From: Plumapathes pennacea
Lineage: Eukaryota; Cnidaria; Anthozoa; Antipatharia; Myriopathidae
Direction: 5' to 3'
Assembly: GCA_964036295.1 (NCBI GenBank)
Contig: OZ038464.1
Span: 22,828,008 to 22,892,007, forward strand
DNA length: 64,000 nucleotides
A model generated the notes under the pieces. It did no database searches. It saw only the letters and a list, made by a program, of their open reading frames with translations, and was not told the DNA's origin. Positions 1 through 16,110 of the stretch are shown piece by piece (position 1 is the stretch's first letter; each line of letters starts with the position of its first letter). Made by a program: the position numbers and the translations under genes.

Positions 1-477
1 AAAAGTCATGTTTCCCATTACTGTACCTCGAGCGACATAGGGGCTTTCATTATGCTCATTTGACACTCTTCTCTTTTTTGCAGCAGGCTGTTGTTCAAAA
101 TAAATGGTCAAAACAGCATTGATGTACTGCATTTATTAAGCAAACATGAATAATATGATTCCAGACAGCTCATAAGCAGAAACTTTCAATAAGTGAACAT
201 CTGTCATAAGTGAACATCTGTCATAAGTAAACAACACACCTTGTGAACAAGCATCAATACAAAGACTGTCGAAGCTGAGTGACATTTCGACTCTTCAAGT
301 CATCTTCAGAGTCACTAACGCTTTCTCTTTCTGCTCAAAATGTCAGTCAGCCACAACAGTCTTCCTGGAGACTACTCTAACCCGGACGATCCCAACCAAT
401 GTAATGTATTGTTCTCACTCCTGGGTTATACTATTTGCTACACATCGCTAATCAGTGCTTGACATTAAGGGTTTAGG

Positions 478-608
478 TTGGTTGCCCCTTGGACTGTAGA
501 TTGACTTCAAGCAATAGAAAGTTTCATAATTTCTGGTTACCCAGCCCAGAATTTACCTGCCTGACCAAAACTTTTGGTTGCCCCGGGCAACCGTTAATGT
601 CGAGCGCT
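478..608 (+). repeat. Dispersed repeat, copy 1
   Basis: About 130 bp that is closely matched, on the opposite strand, by 31336-31470 inside a collagen intron. Both copies run from a 'ttgccc ... actgtagattgacttcaag' end to a 'ccgttaatgtcgagcgct' end. Internally they carry mirrored 'gcccgggcaac'-type motifs. The short frames readable in this stretch are part of the repeat and not a gene. Confidence 0.75.
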
Positions 609-1683
609 GCTAATATACTGTATGAGTCACACAGTCCCTCCTTTTTATATCCCTCTGAGTTTCCTCTATACAGTACCTATTTATGTGTACCTGAGTCTAT
701 GACTCAGACTGGGTTACTGAATGCAGCATTTTATACTACAGTATTACCAGCATACAGAGGATGTCTTCTTGCACCTGGTACTGCTGCTTATAACTTTGTG
801 CATGCAGCAATAGTTGTTTTATGGCTGTGCTCACATTTGGTACCCAAGTACTAGTGCTCGGGCACTCGTAAAAAAGAAAACAAATGGATACATACTGGGA
901 ACGGGTGTCCACTTTAGTGCTGGAGTATAAGTTTGAGACCTTGTACTCAGGCACAGACACTATGCCTGAATTCTGGCGTGCATACTTGAAAAAAGGGGGT
1001 GTTCACATTAGTGCCCAGCTAGAATCGTAACCTGCACCAAGTGTGAATGCGGCCATGAATGATTACACAATAACTTGACCCTACACAGTCTAGATGAACA
1101 TGCAGCTTGTTCACAACAAGGTGTGAGTACCTCAGTCATACCAAATATAGTTCTCACCTCAACTGCATTGTGTGGTTTTGAACTTGAGGGCCAGGGAAGG
1201 ACGGTGCCATTGTGAACTTTCTCCAGTTCATTCTTGCAGAACAAGTCGGACTAAAATAAGGAGCAATTAAGTTGAGTAGGAGAAAGTATGGCTAGTGGCA
1301 TGGGGACGACACAGTAGGGTAACAAAGAATACAGCTGGCTGACACCACGGAAGTATGTTCTTGACATCACTTCGGTTGGTCAGCATTCATCGCCATGGCT
1401 ATCTAACTTCTCATAATTTGAGGTAAAATTTCACATTGTGTGCAAGCCTGGTTTTTTCTGTGCACAACTTATGTTATAGAAAATTCATTGAAGTAACTTA
1501 TATTTGAGTATCAAGTCCTACTATTGAGTTTATTGGCTAAGTCTTGAGGTTTTACAAGTATTCACAAAATCTGCCCTTGGGTTGGGTAGGGTGATAAGGG
1601 TATAACATGTACAATATACTTCTTTACCATACTCAGCACAAGGTAAAACAGGGTACTGAGTAGTGTAGGGAAGGTGAGGGACT

Positions 1684-1709
1684 GGGGGGGGGGGGGGGGG
1701 GAGGGGGGG
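1684..1709. repeat. Poly-G tract
   Basis: A near-continuous run of G with a single A interruption at 1702. It is a simple homopolymer in intergenic DNA, and its length may be unreliable in the assembly. Confidence 0.9.
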
Positions 1710-2727
1710 TTGGAGAAGCGTCAAAATATTTAAAGGGGACCCGGCTTTATTTTCTTTGCCTAAAAGATTGCATGTAAGGGGTTTATATTTTACTTGATGT
1801 GGTATTTCACTTATACAAGTTGCTCAAACCATGAGCATAAAAAATGATTCATGTCATGTCATGCGTTCCTACTTTTACCTTTAGTAAGCTGTCCAACTCA
1901 AACACCTTGTCCGGAAACGACTGGGTTACGACATCTTCGGCCTAAATTTACGTAAGGTACAACACACGATGTCAGTATTAATAACACAAAAAGAATAATA
2001 AATCATGCACCGCAAAACAGCGGTTTAGACGAGTCAGTAGTCAGAACAAGCTATTTTCTTGGTAAATCACTCACTCACCTGCTGTCTGAATTTGTCGTGA
2101 AATTCCTTGAGCTACGATAAATAAAAAAACCGGAGTCATCACTTATGCGTTTTCTGGCCGCGCGCCTCGTGCGAATTTTTGGAAATCAACCAACTTCCGT
2201 TTTCTATGCCAAGAGCTGATTACCAAGTAATGAAAAAGGAGGAACACTGTCTATTCTATTCAGCACCTTTTCTTTCGTACTGGACATATCGCTGTTATCT
2301 CTGTGTAATGTGAAAGACCGGTAAATCCAGTCGTTTCTTCTCTCCCTCGCTTTTTCCTTTCCTTTGGCTTGTGCTTGCAGGCGATACCACTGACCAGTCA
2401 GGCTACGGGCTTGTTTTTACGAAAAACTCAACAGTGAGTCGTCTTCTCGACCTTCAACCCAAAGAATCTCACTGCTTCAAATTTTAGTGTTTTTCTTTTG
2501 TTAGTTTTTAGTCTTGCGAATGGTTTCCTTATTTAATATATTTTTTGGATATCTTTCTAAATATTGATTGCAGCTCGGGAATTCGGTCGGGCGTCTTCGG
2601 ATTTTTTCGGACTAATTTCGGAATTAGTTCCAGCTCCTCGACGTGCTCCTCACTTGTTCACTCAGCACGGCTTGGAAACAGCCGGCTTCCTGACTGATCA
2701 GGACTTTAAAACAGCTCTTTTCTAAGG

Positions 2728-5225
2728 ATGACTGACACTGTGGCAACTTGGGACGTTGCTCTACCCGATGGAGTACACAAAATTCACTTTGAACATGGCA
2801 CTACAACAGGAAAACGGGTAATTCTTGTCGACGGTTTTGAAATTCTTCGGAGAAATTGGATGTTCAGACTTGTGGGACACGAGACTTTCAACGTTGGCTC
2901 TAAAAAAGCTACAATTCGCATCGAAGCCGTTAGTGGCTTTCAATATGAATACACTCTCGAAGTTGACAGCAAGCCACTAAAGAAGTTTGTGGAGAACTGC
3001 AAGAAAACGGCCAAAGTTTGGACATTTATGTTAGATGGCGTGGGAACAAGAGTGGTACTTGGTAAGTAAAGTGCATTAATCTTTGAGATGTATCTACTGC
3101 TATACTTGTTCTGTCAACAATTTTTAGCCGCAATCCCAGAGAAGGAATTTTGGCTTCCCACAAACGGAAATATTGTACATGTGTGCTTTCACTTTTTGGT
3201 CGCAGTTTAGATGTCCCGTTGTGCAAATATAATTGTAAAATTCTCGTTCCCTCTAGAACACCAAAGTGTTATGTTTAACAGGTGATTTTTTGCCATCTCC
3301 TGTTGTGTAAAGTTGTCAATACACTATATACAAGATTTAATTTGATGTCATTTCTTGGGAAACCCTGCAAATATGGATTTATTCCGGCCAGAAACAAGGA
3401 CATGAATTTCCAGTTTGTGTTTTCTTTTTCTTTTTTTTTTTTTTTTTTTTTTTTTGCCAAAGGCTTTACAAAAATGTTTTGTTTTTTGTTTTCTGAACAG
3501 AAATTTTCATATCTTAACAGTATCTGTACACAAAACTGGTTTCAAATCTAATATGCAAATTTTAAATCTTTTGTATAAAATTATCTGCAGCTGTCAGTAC
3601 TGTTGTGTAAATTTGCCAAACAGAGGTATAATTAACTTGATTTGACATTTTTTCTGATGCCAATTTCATTAATCTGGGGTACTGTTGGTATGATACTCTG
3701 TGAAACGGAAAACTAAGGTTTTCTTACAGTTGTAGTCCAAAAACTTGAAAGTATAAATTAAATAAAATGAAAATTTTAAATAATTTATTTGAATTTGGCA
3801 TCTCTGGTCAAGTCATTATCTCAATCACTAAGTTAAATGTAGATGTTTTAAACAATTCTATTCTTGGTTTTCATGTTACATAATTATCACAAACAGTGGC
3901 CATATATGTTGGTGAAACTTCAAAAAAGGAATCCCAGTGGCCCAGCAGTACTCTCAAGTTGAGCCAAGTCACAATGAAACCATTCAAATGCAACAAAAAA
4001 GCTGATGCAATTACCTTGGCTTGGCTTGGCTTGGGTAGCCAAACAATGAAAAACTTGGCTCATTAGTTCGCTGAAATTGTGACCACTCAACCAAATTTGA
4101 GCCAACTCATGCCATCTCGGTGGCCAAATGATGGCTCGAGCCAACTCGCCAAGTTGGCATGAGTAATAAATTGGCATGAATTGGCTAGAGTAATTGGCAG
4201 TACCATTTGGTCAGGGCTTTAGCTTCTAAATTGCACTTGGCACCAACACGGTTGCCAATTGTCTTAGTTTGGATTTTGAATCCTAGGGGATTGATTGCAA
4301 ACCATGAAATGCTGATGCAAAGAACTTTATAATAATGCCAATAATTTTATTGTGATGATAGTGCACATGGAATATAATGTCCCTTATAAGCCATCAAATA
4401 TTTCCTCTTGCACATGATGGAATCATGACACAAGACACACAAGCAGCGGTTATCAGCCGATAACCCCCGGCTGGCAAACTAAGCAAATATATGAAGGATA
4501 ATAAAAACAATGAACTACTTGTGACTTTGAAAATACACACAGATAGTTGTCCTTGGAAATTATCTGTTCCTTGAAGCTCACAGTTTCCCAAGAGTGAACT
4601 CATGTTTGCTTCTTGGAATACAGTATCCTCAGACAACTATCCGTGAATATTTCCTTGCCAAAAGTAGTTTATTTAGTACATACTTGTCTTCCAACAGAAA
4701 AGGATACAATGGAAGTGTGGGCAAATGGTAGCACAGTTGAAACAGCGGTAAGTCTTTTGTTGTTTTATCTTTGGAAGGTAGGGATAATAGGGATAGAGTC
4801 CCAGAAGTTTTCGGTATGTCAACTCAAGTCAACTTTGCCTGCATCCAAAGGGTACTGATTTCAGCAGGATAGGTCTTACAACCATTTTACTTATTGAAGA
4901 AAATATAGAGGTACTAATAAATATTGATGGTTTAAATGGCTTTCATCTGAGGATGTTATCAATGCATAAAGTATTCTATAGAGAATTTATGCAGGAGAAA
5001 ATATTGAAGTTGGTTGATCAATTGATAGAGCAATTAGGATTAAATGATTACTGTGTACCGTTTCAACAGGGGGAATTTGTTGATGATGGCACTGAAACAC
5101 ATTTTTCTATTGGAAACCACACATGTTATATCAAAGCCGTCAGTTCAGGGAAGAAACGTGATGGGTTGGTGCACTGCTTGGTGGTAGATGATAATGAGAT
5201 TCCAGAGACGACGGTTGATGAATAA
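2728..5225 (+). CDS. FAIM: Fas apoptotic inhibitory molecule 1 (FAIM)
   Basis: Three exons, 2728-3061, 4698-4747 and 5070-5225, join in frame (GT-AG introns) to 179 aa, the same length as the short vertebrate FAIM. The protein starts MTDTVATWDVALPDGVHKI and carries the family blocks HFEHGTTTGKR, GFEILRRNWMF, the WxNG segment in exon 2 and GEFVDDGTETHFSIGNH in exon 3. FAIM is a soluble cytosolic beta-sandwich protein known to protect against Fas-induced death and protein aggregation; those roles are family knowledge, not visible here. The start is the first ATG of the conserved frame. A canonical AATAAA lies at 5412-5417, about 190 nt after the stop. Intron 2, just before exon 2, is largely filled by a foldback repeat (4384-4671). 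Confidence 0.95.
3431..3455. repeat. Poly-T tract in FAIM intron 1
   Basis: A run of 25 T residues, extended upstream by a T-rich sequence. It is a simple homopolymer within the first FAIM intron. Confidence 0.85.
4384..4671 (+). mobile_element. Foldback MITE-like element, family B copy 1
   Basis: This 288-bp segment matches 60290-60766 in PHF14 over most of its length, apart from an internal deletion. Both copies begin 'ccatcaaatatttcctc' and end 'gccaaaagtagttt'. The second half is an imperfect inverted repeat: 'actactt...ttgtcc..attatctgttcc' pairs with 'ggaat..gtatcctc.gacaactatcc...aagtagt'. No coding capacity is seen, so this is best read as a non-autonomous foldback transposon relic. 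Its right end is about 26 nt from the acceptor of FAIM exon 2. Confidence 0.75.
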
Positions 5226-5411
5226 GCTGTCCATTGAGAGTTGCAATACATCATAGTTACAGTCGTGTGTTTAAAATTGTACTGCAGGTGCTACGTGTAA
5301 GTGTACTGAAGTAGTTGCACTTCAGTACAGATGTTATACTACTGTAGTATTGTGTCTGTGATAGCCACTACTGTATGTAATATCCACTCACCATTCTCAC
5401 ATACAGTAGGC

Positions 5412-5417
5412 AATAAA
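5412..5417 (+). terminator. Polyadenylation signal of FAIM
   Basis: Canonical AATAAA about 190 nt beyond the FAIM stop codon, in the expected strand and position. The cleavage site itself cannot be read from sequence. Confidence 0.6.
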
Positions 5418-5494
5418 GATATTAGGATGTATTTTTGAAATCATGATTACAACCTGTTTACAACATTACCACACCCTCAGGACTAGATTTAGTG

Positions 5495-5700
5495 TCCACC
5501 TTAGAGAGAGTTCAGTTACAGAGAAACAAGTGAAAATCGGCAAGGACCAAATCTGCACGCTCTCCGCCTTAGAGAGAGTTCAGTTACAGAGAAACAAGTG
5601 AAAACCCACAAGGACCAAATCTGCATGCTGTCCGCCTTAGAGAGGTGTTTGCTTTACAGAGGTGTCCGCTTAGAGATAGTTGACTGTATTTGCTATCTTA
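5495..5700 (+). repeat. 68-bp tandem repeat downstream of FAIM
   Basis: Two full copies and a degenerate partial third copy of a unit beginning 'tcc(a/g)ccttagagagagttcag' and containing 'aaggaccaaatctgca'. The unit starts at 5495, 5563 and 5631, a period of 68. A related degenerate sequence occurs at about 57905-57995 in PHF14, which suggests this unit comes from a dispersed repeat family that was duplicated in tandem here. Confidence 0.75.
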
Positions 5701-6611
5701 GTTTCTGATTATGTAATATGTAACTATTGGCCTTTATGAGTTGAGTTTTTTTAACATTCATCTTAATAGGTATACATTGTAAATTTACATGTATACATCT
5801 TTGTACTGTGCATGACTAAGCCCTGTAAATATTTGTAAGAGCAAACAATGACTTTCTCAAAGTGTTGCAAGTGCTGCAAGCATCATAAGTGTGCAATATT
5901 TATGTCTAGTGTGTATGCATTATCTGGAGTCAAATCTAAGCAATAAATTGCAATGATTTCTAATGCTAATTTCCATGTTCTGTTAAATGTAAGTCTCACT
6001 CCTACAAAGTGACACTGACTTTTGACTTTTGTACTGGGTAAACAAAATATGTAATGAATAATACTGAAAACGTTATTTTATGTTTATACAGTATTAGTCA
6101 ATATTGCTTATAATATTGTTTGGTTGAATATTACAACACTGGGGTTTGAATCCCTGTCAGGTTTTGTCCTTTATTTCAGTGCAGCTGTGAAGAACTGATT
6201 TTCTCTGATTCTATTTGTGTATGTAATAGGTGTAACATGCTTATTTCCAAATTGGACAGCATGTAGTCCTGTTATGTGTTAATTATATTGTACACAAGGA
6301 AATATATAATTGCTGTTGTTTATATAGACATTTATTGTATATAATGACAACTGCAAACTGTCCAATTAATCCCTAATTTTAGTTTGAAAAATTAAGAAGT
6401 AATACAGTGGTTGCTTGTATGGGATTTTGAGTGTACAATATAATTACCCCATTGTTATGTCTGCACCCTCTGACCAGTATTAATTTAGTTTTCATCTCTG
6501 GCAAACTGGGCAAAGTGTCCAAGAAATTACTCCAGTCCATTTGTGAGTTCTTGTGAAAAAAAAAACAAAAAAACTAGAGAACACATTTTGGAAATATGTA
6601 CAATGTCTGAG

Positions 6612-6617
6612 TTTATT
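6612..6617 (-). terminator. Likely polyadenylation signal of the GPATCH8-like gene
   Basis: Plus-strand 'tttatt' reads AATAAA on the minus strand, 274 nt downstream of the stop codon at 6891. It is the nearest canonical signal I noticed. Confidence 0.5.
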
Positions 6618-6890
6618 GAAAAGTCAACATTACAAGGATGTCCAGTTCAGCCATTGAAATTTCATGGTGTAGAGCAGATTTTGTTATAAAAAAAGTAGCT
6701 TTGTTTGTTTATGACTGGGAGCACGAACTATGTAGATGTATAATGCATAGTTTTCCATACCTACAGTATTGCAGGAATGAATTTAATTGCCTTGCATACC
6801 TACAGTGAGCAGAACATCGATGTCACTATCCTGCAATGCAGAATTAACAAAATATTTCTAGCAATCAAGAAGTGTGTCCTGTAGTAATAG

Positions 6891-11055
<4,165 letters not shown>

Positions 11056-12087
11056 CTTGAAATCAACTTTCAGTGTGCGCATGGCAACTGCGCATTGCGC
11101 AAGCCCATCCTCTGCTGACTACGGTTCTGAGGAGTGCGGGCACATGTTGGGAGGGTCGTCAGCCTTTTTCTAACGTTTTGATGACAAAAGCAAACATTTC
11201 TTTCTTTAAACAATACCTACTGATTTTATTGTATTTGCCCTCTTAACAAGAGCGTGCCGCACATAGATTATGGAACAACAGGTCAATAACAAGAAAGAAA
11301 AGGAATATTATGGAAAAAACGAACCGGATAATCATTATCCATAGAATCTACGATGGATCCTTCAGCCGGTGAAAAGCTTCAGCGAATTTATAATTGAAAC
11401 AAAATTTTTTAGTTTTGATGAAATTCTACGGTCGACGGTCTGTAAGTTGAAGATACCTAATTTTGTAGAGGTTACAGCCCAAGGGCTTTGACTCTATCCT
11501 GTATATGTTTATCACGATATTGGATCAGAGCATTTTGATTTTAAATTTTACATTAGCGGCATTCGAACTAAGAAATGTTTGTGTGAATGAAATTTGTAAT
11601 CCCACTGAGTTGAAAGGCCGGGGAAACACGCTTAGCGTCAAACATGAACAGGTTCTTCTTTCTTTAGTTGACCTTTTCTCGCGCCCTCTTGTTTCAGAGT
11701 ACTTCACTGAATCTTAAGATCAATACTCTTATCTACATATATTGCATTTTCTGTTGATTCAGTAACTTTTCGTTTTATTTATCTTGGTTTTTGTAGACTC
11801 GTGCACGGCAGCGAGCAATTACTGGCCACAGTGTACTTGGGTTGTTTTGTACCGAAGCGCCGAGACATTTTGTCTCGTGAAAAATCAATTTCGATCGTTT
11901 GTGGAAAAAGTAGTCCTCTTGACCAGCTGCTCTTTGTTTTGTTCTAATTTTAAATGACAAAGCTTAGAAATTTCACGCACTTTTCAAAATTATGCCCTGC
12001 AAATACATCATCAACTAGGCACAAATATTAGTTCCACTTTGAGATTTGTGCCTTCGTCGCTATCTGTATAGACCAAAATGACTGAGT

Positions 12088-12132
<45 letters not shown>

Positions 12133-12980
12133 AGAGTTGTACCGCGAAAAACTGAGAAAGATATATATCTAAATAAGAAAAAAAAAACTAGGAAAACTAG
12201 AGATATATCAAGGCTTCAAAACATAGCTTTTTTTAGGTGTCGTAGCAGGATAAAACAATAATTGTTAGACATTGTTATAAGAGCACAATGCATTTTCATG
12301 GCAAAAAATGTCATCATTGTTACCTAAAAGGCTAACATAGTCTCCAATCTCATGATGCTCACATGGAATTAACGCAGTTCAGGATATTGGTTGGATAAAG
12401 CGTTAACGAATGAATACCCTATTGCATGTTTCGAGCCCAAATTGAATTTTTATCGGGCCATATTTTTAAAATTTAGAAAAGACTATTTTGTAAACACGGA
12501 CCGGCGCATCATTTTAATTCTTAATTAATCAGAGGAAAATCCCAAAGTGACGACAAAAACAACAATTACCTGTGTATGGCAAAAATGAGTAAGTATGTGA
12601 ATCACCATTTGTCAGTCGCTCCAATATTCCATAAGACGGTTGCCGAGGCTTTTAACGAACTGAAGCACTACGCCGCTGAAGCAATATTTTGATTTTCTTT
12701 AAATTTCCTTGAATAGCTCAGTAGGCCGAAACTTGTATCACGTCATGGTAACCTCCGCACAGCAGGTAGAAAGGAACATCGATGTGAAATTAATTTGCGG
12801 CCAGAGACGCTGAAATCTGGAATTGACCGACAGTCAAGTCTAGTGCAAGTCGAAAGTGGTGCCGATTTTACCAAGTAAACAGCCTATGTCGAGTAAACAT
12901 TGGTGAAGACGTGAACGGGAAAACAGCGACTTGTTGCGAAACTGACCAAACAACACAAAGGGTGAATACTGCACCAGACG
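11056..12980. other. Intergenic region between divergent GPATCH8-like gene and GPCR1
   Basis: About 1.9 kb between two outward-facing start codons, expected to carry both promoters. I find no coding exon. A 42-nt poly-A tract lies at 12090-12131. No TATA box, operator or RNA gene could be supported. Confidence 0.6.
12090..12131. repeat. Poly-A tract
   Basis: Uninterrupted run of 42 A residues in intergenic DNA. It could be the tail of a retroposed copy, but no retroposon body or target duplication is recognisable upstream. Confidence 0.9.
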
Positions 12981-14438
12981 TTGAAGATTGAAATGACAGA
13001 AAACCTGACATTCATTGAAGCACACTCAGACGCCGGGAGCGACCAGAAAGACAGCCGCGACAGTAACTTTTATATTTACAGCGTTGCCGAGTCGGCCACT
13101 CAAGCGACAGTGCTTATTATCATCGTTATTTTCGGCGTCCTTGGTAATCTTTATTGTGTTAGAGTGATTTACAAAAACAAGAAACTACGAAATCCGACTT
13201 TTATCTTCCTGTGTAATCTCGCTTTGTGTAATATTAGTGCACTTTTGATGTGCTCGCCGTTTCCTTTGATAACAAGCTTCCACCGGCGCAACGTCCTGGG
13301 GCCGTTTTGGTGCCGTACAAGTGGCTTTCTCAACAACTTCTTCTTTTGTTCGTCGATTATTACGTTCTCCCTGATCGCCGCACAGAAATACTTCACCGTG
13401 GTCAGACCAACGAAGTGGAGAGTCCTGCACATCACAAAAACCAAGGCTCGGTACTTGGTTGTGATAGTATGGATTGTGTGTTCAATCCTGTCGATCATGG
13501 TTCTGGGCCCGTTTGAAAACTGGAGCTATGTGGTGTTCAACAAGACAACAGCACACTGCGGGATATCATTTCCAAGAAATGTGTCGGAAAGAGTACGCCT
13601 GGGCGTTCTCGCACTGGCCGCGTTTATTGCACCGATTTGCATCATGTCCTACGCTTACACCCGAATCTACCTCAAAGTCCGCGCACACGAGAATCATATA
13701 CTCCACAGCAGAAAAATGGCTTCTGTCAAAGGAAAACTTGCAGTCACGTTAGGGCTAATGTTCGGAACTTTCGTCTTTTGTTGGCTGCCGTTTTTCTTGT
13801 TGATTGTTTTCTCTATTGCGTTTCAAGATGCCTCGGACCTTCCTTGGAGTCTAGGTAGGCTTGCTTACTGGAGCGGATACTTGAACTGTTGTATTAACCC
13901 GACGTTGTACTGCTGGAGATCGTCGGCGTTCCGGGAAGCTTTGAAGAGGCGCTCGTCGTTTGCAAGACGCAGGGCTGAACCATTCAAACGAATCCGCACA
14001 CCACCAAGGCACTCTCGAAGACCGAATACTCTATCTCCCGCATTTGGTAGATCGCTGGATAATGCAGAGCAGATACGTCCACATCAGGCTTGCTCCTGCT
14101 GCTGCGGCGGCCAGAAGAGCGAAGGCCGCCAACGACCCGCACGGCTTCGTGCATTGTCGTTCTCTTCCAGTTACGACTTAACAAAAGCCAGCAGGATAAA
14201 CGAAGACGCGTCAGACGTCTGCGAAACATACCTTTTCCTGGAGGACGGATTAAAAAGTACAAATCACGTGTTGTCTACATTTGGCGCTCAACATGCACTG
14301 TTGAGCATAAGGTCCGCGTTGACTGAAGCGCCTTATACAGCGTCAGCACACAGGCCAGAGGTATTCCACAAGGCGCTGCAGCCTTCTGCAACGAGCGCGA
14401 ACACACAAAGAGTAAGAGAGAGCGAGACGTACATTTGA
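12981..14438 (+). CDS. Class A (rhodopsin-like) G-protein-coupled receptor, single exon
   Basis: Intronless 485-aa frame with seven hydrophobic segments between about residues 43 and 315. Landmarks are GN in TM1 (GVLGNLYC), NLALCN in TM2, the TM3/ECL2 cysteine pair Cys111 and Cys193, CWLP (267-270) in TM6 and NPTLY (306-310) in TM7, followed by an amphipathic helix 8. The N-terminus has an NLT sequon and no signal peptide. The usual DRY at the end of TM3 is QKY (135-137), and the TM2 Asp is Asn84. The roughly 165-residue tail is basic and then Ser-rich, carries a Cys cluster (CSCCC) suited to palmitoylation, and ends ETYI, a possible PDZ ligand. The ligand is unknown. ATG codons at 12981 and 12993 are both possible starts. 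AATAAA occurs at 14947. Confidence 0.88.
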   Translation: MKIEMTENLTFIEAHSDAGSDQKDSRDSNFYIYSVAESATQATVLIIIVIFGVLGNLYCVRVIYKNKKLRNPTFIFLCNLALCNISALLMCSPFPLITSFHRRNVLGPFWCRTSGFLNNFFFCSSIITFSLIAAQKYFTVVRPTKWRVLHITKTKARYLVVIVWIVCSILSIMVLGPFENWSYVVFNKTTAHCGISFPRNVSERVRLGVLALAAFIAPICIMSYAYTRIYLKVRAHENHILHSRKMASVKGKLAVTLGLMFGTFVFCWLPFFLLIVFSIAFQDASDLPWSLGRLAYWSGYLNCCINPTLYCWRSSAFREALKRRSSFARRRAEPFKRIRTPPRHSRRPNTLSPAFGRSLDNAEQIRPHQACSCCCGGQKSEGRQRPARLRALSFSSSYDLTKASRINEDASDVCETYLFLEDGLKSTNHVLSTFGAQHALLSIRSALTEAPYTASAHRPEVFHKALQPSATSANTQRVRESETYI

Positions 14439-15362
14439 CCGCGGATGAATATACTCGTTTGACTCGCCTCCAACAGACTGAAGTCATAGAAAAAGACTGT
14501 ATGTGTTGTAATCGTTCTTTCCACATAATGTGTAACAACTATTAACGGGTTACTTAGAGTACATTTCGAGAACCATCGATTGTGTCAGTATCACAGGGGT
14601 TTATTCTTTTGCGAGTGCAGTAATTCTGTTCGATAGGTGCAAATACGTGAGATTGGCCTCAAAACTTGCTGAGACATGTGGTTTGCATGTATACTCGGTA
14701 CATTTCCAGTCCAAGGCAATTCTAGCGATGCATTAAGCTAAAGAAGTTTATGAGTATACTTTTGGGTTACCACATATCGAGTTTTGATGCACAATTTGTA
14801 CGTTTGCAAGAAACGTTTACCTTTCATGCTCCAGCACCCCCACCCTCCCCTCCCACCTGGACTAGGAAACAAGTCCCATGACTGAATCCCATGGTGAATT
14901 AGGAGAAACAAAGCAACACTTATGAGTATGAGCTTTCAGCTGGTAAAATAAAATAAAATGTCAAGTAAAATGGGCACGAAGTGAAAGTACTAATTAACAA
15001 CAAAGGAACAACATGTGTATGTGAACAGCTGTAATGTGTGATATATACTGAGCGTCCATAGCCGCCAAGTAGCCTTCAAAAGCAGTTGATATTGATGAGT
15101 AAGTAGCGAGCACAAATTCTTACTAGAAATTATTCTGGGTCATGGTATTCGTAACAAGTTACTTGCCGAAAAGACACCGCAGCAACGACACAAACCACTT
15201 CTGAAGCCTGCTTCTGAGTGTCTGCTCAGCAGCGATGGAACAAAACTTTTATTCGTATATACTTCATTCTTATTTAATTTTGGGTTTCACAAATAAACTA
15301 ATATAAGGGCGTTAAATAATGTCATGCACTGACTTCAAGTAAAAGCATAGCCAAAGGCTGCT

Positions 15363-15393
<31 letters not shown>

Positions 15394-15397
15394 CCCC
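15363..15397. repeat. Poly-C tract
   Basis: Run of C residues with two T interruptions near its end. Simple homopolymer, intergenic. Confidence 0.9.
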
Positions 15398-15866
15398 TCC
15401 TAAGCTCGCGTTATCATGTTCCTACAAAATTGTCCGTCCAATTCAATCCAGTACAAGCCGGAACAAAGCGCGTGAAAAATATCTAATTTATGACATTTTT
15501 GCATGTCAGAAATATTGCTGTGGGAACAAACGGATTATTTCTGACACAGTGCCAAGCGCAAAGAACAGACGAAGAATATCGAATCCCTAAAAACTTTGAG
15601 TTGATACAATCTAACTTTTTATCTATCTTTACACGTCAGTACAGACCACTAGACTACAAAACATTCCATTGTAAGAAAATTCTAGTCTGCTTTTATGCTT
15701 ACTATAAATAAGGGTTTTGAAGTTTAACAATCAGAATTTGGGCGATGTTTCAATTTTACATGATTATTAAACTTAATGATTCGTTTATGAAACTGACACC
15801 GAGCCAAAATGTATAAATATATTGGTCAACAATGTATAATTTTCCCAGGTTCTTTCGTTTGTTTGT

Positions 15867-15872
15867 TTATTA
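15867..15872 (-). terminator. Likely polyadenylation signal of the SLC25 carrier gene
   Basis: AATAAA on the minus strand, 239 nt downstream of the carrier stop codon at 16111. Position and strand fit; cleavage is not visible. Confidence 0.5.
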
Positions 15873-16110
15873 GGTAAAAATGGACACTACAGTGCACCAA
15901 TACCCTGCAACAGCGGTTGCAATTAAATAGTGGTAGCTGTTATGGTTATGTAGTCATGGCAACGAAACTGTGGCACTTGTAGTTTATGTTGAGGTCAGCA
16001 GAAAACTTGCATCGTCAAAGTTTGACTCAGTTTCTTCTAACGAAGGCCACTAGTACACAAGTTTGGTGTTGGGAGTTGAAAATAAGTTTATATAACTCAT
16101 CAAACTTCTA

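Larger units (their letters stand above)
1..2727. other. Intergenic region upstream of FAIM
   Basis: No coding exon can be supported here. Positions about 240-400 contain a stretch (pattern 'gacatttcgac ... tcatcttcagagtc') that looks like a fragment of a dispersed element. Positions 478-608 hold a dispersed repeat that recurs at 31336-31470. A G homopolymer tract lies at 1684-1709. The last few hundred bases before 2728 should hold the FAIM promoter and 5' UTR, but I could not place a TATA box or a transcription start. Confidence 0.6.
5226..6890. other. Region between convergent FAIM and GPATCH8-like genes
   Basis: FAIM 3' UTR and spacer, with no further coding exon. It contains the FAIM AATAAA at 5412, a later AATAAA at about 5942, and a 68-bp tandem repeat at 5495-5640. 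'tttatt' at 6612-6617 reads as AATAAA on the minus strand, 274 nt beyond the stop of the GPATCH8-like gene, and is its likely poly(A) signal. Confidence 0.7.
14439..16110. other. Spacer between convergent GPCR1 and SLC25 carrier genes
   Basis: No coding exon seen. It holds the likely GPCR1 poly(A) signal (AATAAA at 14947-14952, about 510 nt after the stop) and a C-rich homopolymer at 15363-15397. 'tttatt' at 15867-15872 reads AATAAA on the minus strand, 239 nt beyond the carrier stop codon. Confidence 0.6.

Noticed and set aside
489..854. 121-aa plus-strand frame at the left end
   Set aside because: It starts inside a dispersed repeat that recurs at 31336-31470, shows no domain and has no neighbouring exons.
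5495..5640. Regularly spaced repeats that might suggest CRISPR
   Set aside because: The units are contiguous 68-bp tandem copies with no unique spacers, in an animal genome next to a FAIM 3' UTR.
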